Below are positions 30,504 to 36,575 of a DNA stretch of 36,575 nucleotides, piece by piece. Made by a program: the position numbers and the translations under genes. Under the pieces are notes generated by a model. That model ran no database searches, was not told the DNA's origin, and was given only the letters and a program-made list of their open reading frames with translations. Origin of the DNA: Pseudomonas sp. CHM02 (GTDB taxonomy: Bacteria > Pseudomonadota > Gammaproteobacteria > Pseudomonadales > Pseudomonadaceae); contig NZ_JFCA01000064.1 of assembly GCF_000612585.1 (NCBI RefSeq), forward strand, positions 1 through 36,575, written 5' to 3'. Positions within the stretch are counted from its first letter, which is position 1; each line of letters begins with the position of its first letter.

Positions 30504-31319
30504 ATGAAGACTGAACACCGCGACATCATTGAGCGCGCCAAGCTGGCGGGCATTGAACCTTCGTATCTGGCTCACGAGCTGCTGGTGCATGACCTGGTGA
30601 ACACTATGTTGTTCGAGGTGAAGAACATTCACTCGCCTTGGAGCAAGCTGAATGAAGGCTGCCAGCAGGAAATTATTGATCGTTTCACCAAGGGCGCGAC
30701 GGAAGCGGCGCACAACGCCATCGCCATCATCAGCTCGCGCAACGTCGAAACCATCGAGGTCGAGGTGGTGGACGCCAAGTTCAAGAAAAAGGCTATCACC
30801 ATCACGGCCAGCATTGACGTAAACGCGCCGGATGCTACGGCCTTGGCGAAGGTTCCCGGCAAGATGTGCCTACTGGTGCTGGCGCCAACCGACTACGACG
30901 ATGGGCTTGACTTCATCCAGCCGGACCGCGACCAGAAGGATTTGGCGCTGCACGTCAGCGACCTGACTGGCAGCCTGTTTGCTGGCAAAGGCCCTGATGA
31001 GCCGGACGGCCAGAGCCCGCTGGGCACCGCCGAAGAACTGGCGCAGCGCACCGGTGGCGCAGACGGCGCCGGTGCCGACCTGGATAAAGAGTTCGGCGAG
31101 TTCACCTACGACGATGCGGCCCAGCTGATCGTGCTCAAGTCCAACAACAAGGCGTTCAAGGCCCACTGGATCCAGAGCCGACTGGCCATCGATAGCGACA
31201 AGGCTGCATCTCTGCTGATCCGCCTGCTTGATAACGGTGTGATCGCGCTGGACGCCGAGGGCGAAACCGCCATGGATCACAGCTACAAGGTCGTCGCCAC
31301 TCTGGAAGACGTGACCTAA
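30504..31319 (+). CDS. Protein with FtsK-gamma-like winged-helix C-terminus
   Basis: A 271-residue protein. The first 130 residues are mixed helix and strand without recognised motif. An acidic, Gly-rich linker lies about 160-200. The end (DDAAQLIVLKSNNKAFKAHW, then SRLAIDSDKAASLLIRLLDNGVI) resembles the FtsK gamma winged helix that reads short DNA motifs. GAGG with 7 bases spacing supports the ATG at 30504 rather than 30498. It may bind DNA in the recombination module. Confidence 0.55.
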   Translation: MKTEHRDIIERAKLAGIEPSYLAHELLVHDLVNTMLFEVKNIHSPWSKLNEGCQQEIIDRFTKGATEAAHNAIAIISSRNVETIEVEVVDAKFKKKAITITASIDVNAPDATALAKVPGKMCLLVLAPTDYDDGLDFIQPDRDQKDLALHVSDLTGSLFAGKGPDEPDGQSPLGTAEELAQRTGGADGAGADLDKEFGEFTYDDAAQLIVLKSNNKAFKAHWIQSRLAIDSDKAASLLIRLLDNGVIALDAEGETAMDHSYKVVATLEDVT

Positions 31320-31340
31320 ACCTATCCCCGCAACACCGCC

Positions 31341-31363
31341 AGGCGCCTATGGGCGCCTTTCTT
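31341..31363 (+). terminator. Hairpin before the DEDD exonuclease gene
   Basis: AGGCGCC-TATG-GGCGCCT followed by TTCTT: a perfect 7-bp GC stem with a short, impure U-tract. It lies in the 60-base gap upstream of the exonuclease gene and may weaken or shape transcription there. Confidence 0.5.
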
Positions 31364-31380
31364 GTGCCTGGAGAAAACCT

Positions 31381-31992
31381 ATGTCCGAGTTGATTTGCTT
31401 CTTCGATACCGAAACCACTGGCCTGCCGCAGTTCAAGGCGCCCAGCGATCACCCCGACCAACCGCATATCGTCGACATCTGCGCCCTGCTGTACACCCCT
31501 GATGGCGTGCTGGTGGACTCGTTCGAAGCGATGGTGCGCCCTGATGGCTGGGTGATCCCTGACAACGTTGCAGCGATCCACGGCATCACCACTGAAATGG
31601 CCCTGGAGCACGGCATTCCAGAGCGTGAAGCGGTCGCCGGCTTCATGAGCATCATGGCGCAGGCCGGCCTGCGCGTTGCTCACAACGTATCGTTCGATGA
31701 CCGCATCTTGCGCATTGGCTTGAAGCGTTTCATGGATGAAGCCACCGCCGACGAATTCAAGGCCGGGCCGAAGTACTGCACCTGCCAGGCCGCCACCAGC
31801 ATCGTCAAATGCCCGCCGACCGAACGCATGATCGCCGCCGGCCGTGGGCGTCAGTTCAAACAGCCCTCGGTTGCCGAGGCCCTGCTGCACTTCACCGGTG
31901 AAGAACTGGTCGGTGGCCACCGCGCGCGGCCCGACACCGAAGCGTGCGCCCGCATCTACTTCGCCATGAACCCGCCTGCTCAGGTGGCTTAA
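31381..31992 (+). CDS. DEDD (DnaQ-like) 3'-5' exonuclease
   Basis: A 203-residue exonuclease of the DnaQ superfamily. All catalytic residues are present: D9 and E11 in FDTETTGL, D106 in HNVSFDDRIL, H180 and D185 in GGHRARPDTEAC, making it the DEDDh type. The middle segment, DNVAAIHGIT, is the usual second block. It acts on 3' ends of DNA, probably trimming ends for recombination or repair of phage DNA. No polymerase domain is attached. Confidence 0.9.
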   Translation: MSELICFFDTETTGLPQFKAPSDHPDQPHIVDICALLYTPDGVLVDSFEAMVRPDGWVIPDNVAAIHGITTEMALEHGIPEREAVAGFMSIMAQAGLRVAHNVSFDDRILRIGLKRFMDEATADEFKAGPKYCTCQAATSIVKCPPTERMIAAGRGRQFKQPSVAEALLHFTGEELVGGHRARPDTEACARIYFAMNPPAQVA

Positions 31993-31999
31993 TTCTGCT

Positions 32000-32018
32000 G
32001 GCGCCCCGCGTGGGCGCC
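32000..32018 (+). repeat. Hairpin after the DEDD exonuclease gene
   Basis: GGCGCCC-CGCGT-GGGCGCC, a 7-bp perfect stem in the 39-base gap before the next gene. It is close in sequence to the hairpin upstream of the exonuclease gene, so the gene is bracketed by related hairpins. No U-tract follows. Confidence 0.5.
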
Positions 32019-32031
32019 CTTGAGGTGCCCC

Positions 32032-32355
32032 ATGAACTCAACAGCACTCAAGGCGCTGGCGGACGCGTTCGACCGCCAGTTCCAGGCGCCCGCGCCGAAA
32101 ACCAAGCTTCTCCCGCCCATCGTAGCCAACGAGCCGTTGCCCGAACTGGTCATAACCGGCCCCATCAACCGCGTCATAGAACTGGAGGCAAAGCGGTGGG
32201 CCGTCGACTTCGTCCAGGCCTTGGGGCCATCCATACGGCGCGAGCCGGTACGGACCAAGGCCATCGCCGATCTGACCCGGTACGCCGTGCAGCAACCGGC
32301 CAGCGTGGCCAGCGGCGTGAAGATCGTCATTGATATGTTGAAGGGGGCTTCATGA
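32032..32355 (+). CDS. Hypothetical early protein
   Basis: A 107-residue protein starting at MNSTALKAL after GAGG; the four upstream codons of the frame are not needed. Pro/Ala-rich in its first third, then helical (NRVIELEAKRWAVDFVQALG). The ATG of the next gene overlaps its end by 4 bases. No family recognised. Confidence 0.62.
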   Translation: MNSTALKALADAFDRQFQAPAPKTKLLPPIVANEPLPELVITGPINRVIELEAKRWAVDFVQALGPSIRREPVRTKAIADLTRYAVQQPASVASGVKIVIDMLKGAS

Positions 32356-32777
32356 GCAGGCCACCACTCGGCGAACGAGCAGTCGCCGCACTTATTCGTT
32401 ACGAGTCAGCAGCAGCCGAGCTGACGAGGATCAAGAAAGCCATTGTGACCACGCTTGAACAGTGCCCGATCACCATCGAGGCATACAAAGAGTTCGACGA
32501 TAAGTCGCCCCTTTGGGACAACAGCCGCGTCAACCACCACCTGCATCAGGCCCTCACCGCAACCGTGAGCGATTACTGCTCTGAGCGCCGCCTCGACCAA
32601 GAAGAAATCACAGACCAGCTCACCGGCTGGGATGAGGAATCCGAAGGTGCTTGCCCGCACTGCCTCGCTGCTTGGAGTTTGATTCTCGCCAGGAAAGACG
32701 CTCGCCGGGAGTTCGGCAACGCGAAACGTCTTGTCCGCGCACTCGGCAAGTTGGCTATCAAGGCACTGCCGTCATGA
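32352..32777 (+). CDS. Hypothetical early protein with CxxC
   Basis: A 141-residue helical protein (YESAAAELTRIKKAIVTTLEQC). A single CPHC motif occurs near residue 101, in GACPHCLAAWSLI, and helices follow. A lone CxxC may be structural or take part in a zinc site with other ligands. Start and stop both overlap neighbours by 4 bases. Function unknown. Confidence 0.65.
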   Translation: MSRPPLGERAVAALIRYESAAAELTRIKKAIVTTLEQCPITIEAYKEFDDKSPLWDNSRVNHHLHQALTATVSDYCSERRLDQEEITDQLTGWDEESEGACPHCLAAWSLILARKDARREFGNAKRLVRALGKLAIKALPS

Positions 32778-32947
32778 CCAACCTACGCCGCACCACCACC
32801 ATTCGCGGGCGGCCCATGAAGCCGCTCGACCTGCAAACCATCTGTGACCAGTGCGGGAAGTCCCGCGCCCACGGCAACCACGACAAGTGCAGCAAGGCCC
32901 GGCAGGTGCAAATGGCCGAGCTGCGTGCACGGGAGAAAAACCAATGA
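32774..32947 (+). CDS. Small basic Cys-containing protein
   Basis: A 57-residue protein: a basic N-terminus (RRTTTIRGRPMK), a CDQCGKS motif, a later Cys/His cluster (HGNHDKC) and a basic end. The Cys/His pattern could hold one zinc. ATG 32774 overlaps the preceding TGA, and its stop overlaps the next ATG. No family recognised. Confidence 0.62.
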   Translation: MTNLRRTTTIRGRPMKPLDLQTICDQCGKSRAHGNHDKCSKARQVQMAELRAREKNQ

Positions 32948-33450
32948 ACACACCACCCAAGGCGTTCTGTCATTCCTGCAATGGAACCGGCATCGATCCA
33001 GCAGTCGGTTTCCTTGACTGTGAATTCTGCAAACTATCGCCAGCAGGCGTTTCATTGTCGGCGCCAGAACAGCCCGACCCGTCGTGCGACACCTGCAATG
33101 ACCGCGGGGAGATTGGTTGCCTGCGTCCTGATGGCTATGACGGCGACCGCTGCCCTGAGTGCAATCCGGCAACGGTGAAGCGTTACCACGTAACCGAGGC
33201 CGGCCTTGTGGAAGGCCCGGCCCTTGGCCGACTCAACGTTGTGCTGGGCGCCGATCATGACCGGGTAACCGCCGAGCGTGACGCCCTGCAACAGCGCCTG
33301 ACCGCCGCCGAGCAGCGAAATGAGGAGCTGGTCGAGTTGCTGCGTGACGCTTCTGAGTACGTACGGCACCCTGATTATGATTGGCATATTGGTTTTATCA
33401 CCGATGTTGACGCCGCACTCAAGCCAGCAGAGGGTGATGGCGATGAGTAA
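32944..33450 (+). CDS. Cys-rich zinc-finger-like protein with coiled coil
   Basis: A 168-residue protein starting at MNTPPKAF. Four CxxC-type pairs (CHSCNGTG, CEFC, CDTCNDRG, CPEC) follow the DnaJ zinc-finger pattern of CxxCxGxG-like repeats. The C-terminal half is coiled coil (RDALQQRLTAAEQRNEELVELL). DnaJ-type fingers bind zinc and peptides or nucleic acid. No J domain is present, so it is not a chaperone partner in the usual sense. Confidence 0.7.
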   Translation: MNTPPKAFCHSCNGTGIDPAVGFLDCEFCKLSPAGVSLSAPEQPDPSCDTCNDRGEIGCLRPDGYDGDRCPECNPATVKRYHVTEAGLVEGPALGRLNVVLGADHDRVTAERDALQQRLTAAEQRNEELVELLRDASEYVRHPDYDWHIGFITDVDAALKPAEGDGDE

Positions 33451-34078
33451 CTCGGTAGCCGCTCTCTACGTTGAGCCGGAAGGGCATTACATCGGCGTGC
33501 CTGGCGTAGATCCGTGGGACGAAAAGCGTGACGCCAGGAAATATAACGGACCTCACCCGGTTGTAGCGCACCCCCCTTGCCAGCGCTGGGGCCGTTTCTG
33601 GCACGGAAGTACCCGCAAGCCTCACCAGTTCAAGCTGGGCGATGACGACGGTTGCTTTGCTTCCGCCCTGTCTTCGCTTGTTGAGTTCGGCGGCGTTCTT
33701 GAGCATCCATGCGACTCGCATGCCTGGGCTGCTTTTGGCCTTAAAAAGCCTCCGCGCTCAGGTGGGTGGGTAGAGGCGGCAGCAGGCATGTGGACGTGCT
33801 GTGTGTACCAGGGGCATTACGGGCACATGGCTGGAAAGCCGACTTGGCTTCTCGCTTCTGGCGTATCGCGCGAGAAATTGCCAGAACTTCGGTGGGGTAA
33901 AGTAGAGCAGCGCATTCACCCGGTAGCACTGGCTAAGCATGGCTACGAAAAAGCACGCCGCATAGGAATGATGGCGATGATCGGCGGCAAGGATAAAACA
34001 AAGCTCCGCAATGCTACTCCGCCAGAATTCCGCGACGTTCTGATCGAAATAGCTAGAACCGTGGGGATTAATCCATGA
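33443..34078 (+). CDS. Cytosine-methyltransferase-like protein, N-terminally short
   Basis: A 211-residue protein from the Met in MSNSVAALY (another Met two codons earlier is possible). It carries VVAHPPCQRWGRFW near residue 40, like the catalytic PPC motif of C5-cytosine methyltransferases, and GGVLEHPCDSHAW near residue 80, like the following acidic motif. The N-terminal SAM-binding motif with FxGxG is not visible, and the protein is far shorter than a full enzyme. It may be a distant or non-classical member and may act on something other than cytosine C5. The start overlaps the previous gene. Confidence 0.55.
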   Translation: MSNSVAALYVEPEGHYIGVPGVDPWDEKRDARKYNGPHPVVAHPPCQRWGRFWHGSTRKPHQFKLGDDDGCFASALSSLVEFGGVLEHPCDSHAWAAFGLKKPPRSGGWVEAAAGMWTCCVYQGHYGHMAGKPTWLLASGVSREKLPELRWGKVEQRIHPVALAKHGYEKARRIGMMAMIGGKDKTKLRNATPPEFRDVLIEIARTVGINP

Positions 34079-34137
34079 AATCCCAACTCCCCGCCTACTG
34101 CTGGTGCCTGCTGGCACTGGCACAACTGATTTGCTGA
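34075..34137 (+). CDS. Possible 20-residue hydrophobic peptide
   Basis: ATG 34075 overlaps the preceding stop as ATGA, and the frame ends in TGA at 34135. The peptide KSQLPAYCWCLLALAQLIC is hydrophobic with three cysteines. The size makes it uncertain; it could be a chance frame in a 67-base gap. Confidence 0.3.
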   Translation: MKSQLPAYCWCLLALAQLIC

Positions 34138-34145
34138 GGTGATTT

Positions 34146-34307
34146 ATGGGTCACGTAATTGAGGTAACGCAGAACCCGGATGGGTCTTGGACAGCCAAGG
34201 GCGGCTCAAGCTTCACCGTGGTTAGCGTCACCTGCACAACCCGGCACAAGGCCGTTACCAACCTTGACGCGGCATTGACCGCTATCGCATCGAAGGCCAA
34301 GCCATGA
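34146..34307 (+). CDS. Small hypothetical protein
   Basis: A 53-residue protein with ATG 34146 after GAGGT and a stop that overlaps the next ATG as ATGA. It reads HVIEVTQNPDGSWTAKGG, then a basic Thr-rich middle and a helical end (KAVTNLDAALTAIASKAKP). The frame is well supported by its ribosome site and coupling. Function unknown. Confidence 0.55.
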   Translation: MGHVIEVTQNPDGSWTAKGGSSFTVVSVTCTTRHKAVTNLDAALTAIASKAKP

Positions 34308-34912
34308 CCACCACTCAAACGATTGACGGCGTGCTGATCTCGCGTCAGCTTGCCGAACGTCTTACCGAGGGCTGGAATGGCACGGACGCACGCATTGAGC
34401 TGCGCTCCCTGCTGGATGCGCCTGCCGAGAACGTGCAATGGGTAAGCGTCGAAGCTTTCAACCGGGTAAGCACCGAATTGGAGGAATTGAAAGCCGCCCA
34501 GCCCCAGGGCGAGCCGGTGTGCCTGGTTCGCTCTCACGGTTCGGACTGCTGGGAAGAAATGAGCGGCGAAAGCCTTGAAATGTGCCAAGCGCAGCCTGGT
34601 GAGTATGAGGTACGTAAGCTCTACGCCGAGCAGCCAGCGCCGGTAGCGGTGGTGATGCCAGATCCGTGGCAGCCAATCGAAACCGCGCCGAAGGACGGAA
34701 CAGAAATAATCCTGCGCAAAGGCGACCGGGTGACATCGGGAGCATGGATCGAATGGACAAAATCAGAAGCAGAGTTCCACTCAACCGGCGCCTATCTGGG
34801 CAACTACGAGTATGACTCTGGTGCGTCGTGGTCCTCATGGGACGGAGGATTCTGTGAAGACGACGAGCCAACCCACTGGCAGCCGCTCCCCGCCCTAACT
34901 CCTAAGCAGTAA
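34304..34912 (+). CDS. DUF551-type early protein
   Basis: A 202-residue protein. The C-terminal half shows the DUF551 pattern: WQPIETAPKDGTEIILRKGDRV, then an acidic aromatic stretch and the ending PTHWQPLPALT. The N-terminal half is helical and charged with two cysteines. DUF551 proteins are frequent in temperate phages and have no established activity. It is the last early gene before the excisionase. Confidence 0.75.
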   Translation: MTTTQTIDGVLISRQLAERLTEGWNGTDARIELRSLLDAPAENVQWVSVEAFNRVSTELEELKAAQPQGEPVCLVRSHGSDCWEEMSGESLEMCQAQPGEYEVRKLYAEQPAPVAVVMPDPWQPIETAPKDGTEIILRKGDRVTSGAWIEWTKSEAEFHSTGAYLGNYEYDSGASWSSWDGGFCEDDEPTHWQPLPALTPKQ

Positions 34913-34964
34913 CCCCCACCCAATCCAATCAATCCAGCCGGCGACGGCGTGGCGAGGTATTCCC

Positions 34965-35207
34965 ATGAACACTGCACGCACCGACACCCCACCAGCAATC
35001 CACATCGAGTACATCAAGTTGCCAGAGGTTCGGCGAATCTCGGGTCTAAGCACCACCAGCATTTACCGCATGGCTGTTGCCGGCGACTTCCCAAAACAAC
35101 GGAAGCTAGGCGTCAAAGCTGTGGCCTGGATTCGTGCCGAGGTTGAGCAGTGGGCGGCATCGCGCTCTGTGGTCGGTCAGCCGCCGGCGGCGACCGAATC
35201 CAAGTAG
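34965..35207 (+). CDS. AlpA-type excisionase / regulator
   Basis: An 80-residue DNA-binding protein of the AlpA family: YIKLPEVRRISGLSTTSIYRM, then GDFPKQRKLG and AVAWIRAEVEQWAASR, the winged helix-turn-helix layout of MerR-like excisionases. It lies opposite the integrase gene, and their 3' ends overlap by 31 bases. It probably steers integrase toward excision and may regulate the integrase promoter. It is last in the early operon, so it is made on induction. Confidence 0.82.
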   Translation: MNTARTDTPPAIHIEYIKLPEVRRISGLSTTSIYRMAVAGDFPKQRKLGVKAVAWIRAEVEQWAASRSVVGQPPAATESK

Positions 35208-36409
35208 TCGGCCCACTCCTGCATCATCACCCGCCGTTGCTCCACGTATTCGGCATGGTTGTAAGACCTGCGCACCTTGCTCCCGCTGGCGTGCGATAGC
35301 TGTGCCTCGACCCAATCCCCGTTGTACCCCATCTCATTCAAGGCTGTAGAGATCGACGCACGTATCCCGTGCCCGGTGAGCCTCCCCTCGTACCCCATGC
35401 GTTTCAGTGCTGAGTTGACCGTGTTGTTGCTGATCGGCTGCCGTGGGTCATTACGACCCGCGATCAGCAGACGGTAGCCACCGGTCAACTGGTGCACCTT
35501 GCGCATTTCCTCCACCGCCTGCCGCGACAGTGGCACCAGATATGGCGGTACTTCATCCTCCTTTGATTGTCTTCGAACCCTCTTTTTCAACTGCTTTACA
35601 GCATCAGGCGGGATCGACCAGAGCCCGACCTCCAGGTCGACCTGGTCAATCGTTGCGTTGCGCAGTTCTGTGGTGCGCACGCCGGTCAACCACAAGATCC
35701 TGATGGCGCACTTCACATACGCGGCCGCTGTTGACGCCTGCAGCACGTCGAAGAATTCTTTCAGCTCGCTGCGCACCAGCATGGGGTTGTGCCGCACAGG
35801 CGGCTCTTGCTGGGCCACGATGTCCAGGTCTGAGGCCGGGTTGATGTCCAGGTATCCCGACACCATGCCGTAGCGGAAAATCTCGTTCAGCCAGGACCGG
35901 CACTTGCGCGCCGAGTTGAGGGCGCCACGCTTCTCGATCCGGCGCAGCGCGGCCAGCACGTCGGAGCGCTTCACGTCGGCTATCGGGATCTTGCCCAGGA
36001 CCGGGATCAAGTCCTTGTCCAGGTAGAACCTTGCCTGGGCCGAACCGCCGCTGGCTGACACAACCATGCGCGGCGCCTTGAAGGCATGCCACTCATTGGC
36101 TACGGCCTCAAACGTGTTCATGGCCAGGGCGCTGGCCTGATGCTTTTCCTCACGGCGCTTGGCGCGCGGATCGACACCTTTGGCCACAAGCCCCCTGGCC
36201 TGGTCGCGCAGTTCGCGGGCGTCCTTGAGGGATATCTCTGGGTAGGTGCCCAGCGACATGCGCGGCTGCTTGCCAAGCCATGAGAACCGGAAGTGCCACG
36301 ACTTGGTGCCATTGGTGGCGACGAACAGGGAGAGCCCGCTGCCGTCCGTGAGGGTGAAGTCCTTGTCAGCAGGCTTGGCCTGTCGAACGGCCGTGTCAGT
36401 CAGGGGCAT
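35177..36409 (-). CDS. int: Tyrosine integrase (DUF4102/P4-type)
   Basis: A 410-residue site-specific recombinase. Residues 1-90 are the DUF4102 arm-binding domain (TDGSGLSLFVATNGTKSWHFRF, partial; MSLGTYPEISLKDAR), and 95-200 the core-binding domain. The catalytic domain shows R245 (LTGVRTTELR), H347 and R350 (TGHGIRAS), H373 (QLSHAS) and Y383 (RRSYNHAEY). Length is normal for the family. It is transcribed away from the genome end, against the early operon, so antisense interplay with the excisionase is likely. No clear ribosome site precedes the ATG. Confidence 0.93.
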   Translation of the reverse strand: MPLTDTAVRQAKPADKDFTLTDGSGLSLFVATNGTKSWHFRFSWLGKQPRMSLGTYPEISLKDARELRDQARGLVAKGVDPRAKRREEKHQASALAMNTFEAVANEWHAFKAPRMVVSASGGSAQARFYLDKDLIPVLGKIPIADVKRSDVLAALRRIEKRGALNSARKCRSWLNEIFRYGMVSGYLDINPASDLDIVAQQEPPVRHNPMLVRSELKEFFDVLQASTAAAYVKCAIRILWLTGVRTTELRNATIDQVDLEVGLWSIPPDAVKQLKKRVRRQSKEDEVPPYLVPLSRQAVEEMRKVHQLTGGYRLLIAGRNDPRQPISNNTVNSALKRMGYEGRLTGHGIRASISTALNEMGYNGDWVEAQLSHASGSKVRRSYNHAEYVEQRRVMMQEWADYLDSVAAGG

Positions 36410-36575
36410 TAGTACATCACCAGTCCAGTCGAATTAGAGTGTGCTGTGCAATGTACTAAAAAATTCGGGAAGGTGTGGAAAGAGTCGGTGATTGGCGGAA
36501 ATAGTTAATCCGCTTAAAGCGAATCTTTTCATGGCTTGGTGGGAAGTGGCGGCATGAGGCGGATGGTTTAACTAT
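36410..36575. promoter_or_regulatory. Integrase upstream region with inverted repeats
   Basis: No gene in this 166-base end. It holds perfect inverted repeats TAGTACAT (36410-36417) / ATGTACTA (36451-36458), CGCTT-A-AAGCG (36511-36521) and ATAGTTAA (36501-36508) / TTAACTAT (36568-36575). The first pair brackets the likely integrase promoter and could be an operator for Int or AlpA. The attachment core is probably near here, but it could not be matched to the other end. Confidence 0.45.

Noticed and set aside
1..36575. Search for a phage RNA polymerase that would explain T7-type promoters
   Set aside because: No protein of suitable size or motif is present. If the late repeat is a promoter, it must use host polymerase with a phage factor, or an enzyme outside the window.

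Overview
The window is an almost complete temperate podophage genome or prophage. It is GC-rich, and its protein families (small P22-type Cro, CII, lambda-P-like protein, RecT, DUF4102 integrase) and codon use point to a Pseudomonas host, probably of the P. fluorescens/putida kind. No host housekeeping gene, tRNA or rRNA was seen. Both outer edges (1-424 and 36410-36575) are non-coding, and the att sites could not be fixed.

Layout: a lambda-like switch at 24.3-25.9 kb divides the genome into two arms. Rightward (+): repressor CI, a small two-helix membrane protein, a strong terminator, a second operator cluster (OL-like) with a promoter, a leader carrying a boxA and a large hairpin, then a long early operon of small, translationally coupled genes. 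This operon includes a RecT annealing protein, a YqaJ-type exonuclease, a DEDD exonuclease, a cytosine-methyltransferase-like protein, a DUF551 protein and an AlpA-type excisionase. It meets the integrase gene tail to tail (35177-36409, minus). Leftward (-): Cro, CII, O-like and P-like replication proteins, RusA and a small helix-turn-helix protein, then the late region: holin, SAR endolysin, Rz/Rz1, portal, scaffold, capsid, cement protein, tail tube A and B, an acetyltransferase, ejection proteins, a lipoprotein, terminase and a T7-type tail fibre.

The virion looks like a hybrid. The tail, ejection proteins, portal and terminase follow the T7 order and families, the capsid/cement pair resembles that of Bordetella phage BPP-1, and the control region is lambda-like. 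No phage RNA polymerase, reverse transcriptase or diversity-generating retroelement was found.

The most striking unexplained feature is a directional element of about 20 bp, minus-strand core ATAGTCGGGA-N2-CCG. It occurs five times, always in the same orientation as late transcription, at or near the 3' end of a late gene and upstream of the next one (1960, 6433, 16374, 20060, 21334). It cuts the late region into functional cassettes: lysis; portal/scaffold; capsid to lipoprotein; ejection/terminase; tail fibre. The first copy in late order lies just upstream of an intrinsic terminator that precedes the holin gene, as in a lambda pR'/tR' switch. The third precedes the capsid gene, and an intrinsic terminator follows the capsid/cement pair. 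It could be a phage-specific late promoter, a binding site for a late regulator or repressor (stoperator-like), or an RNA hairpin used in antitermination or mRNA processing.
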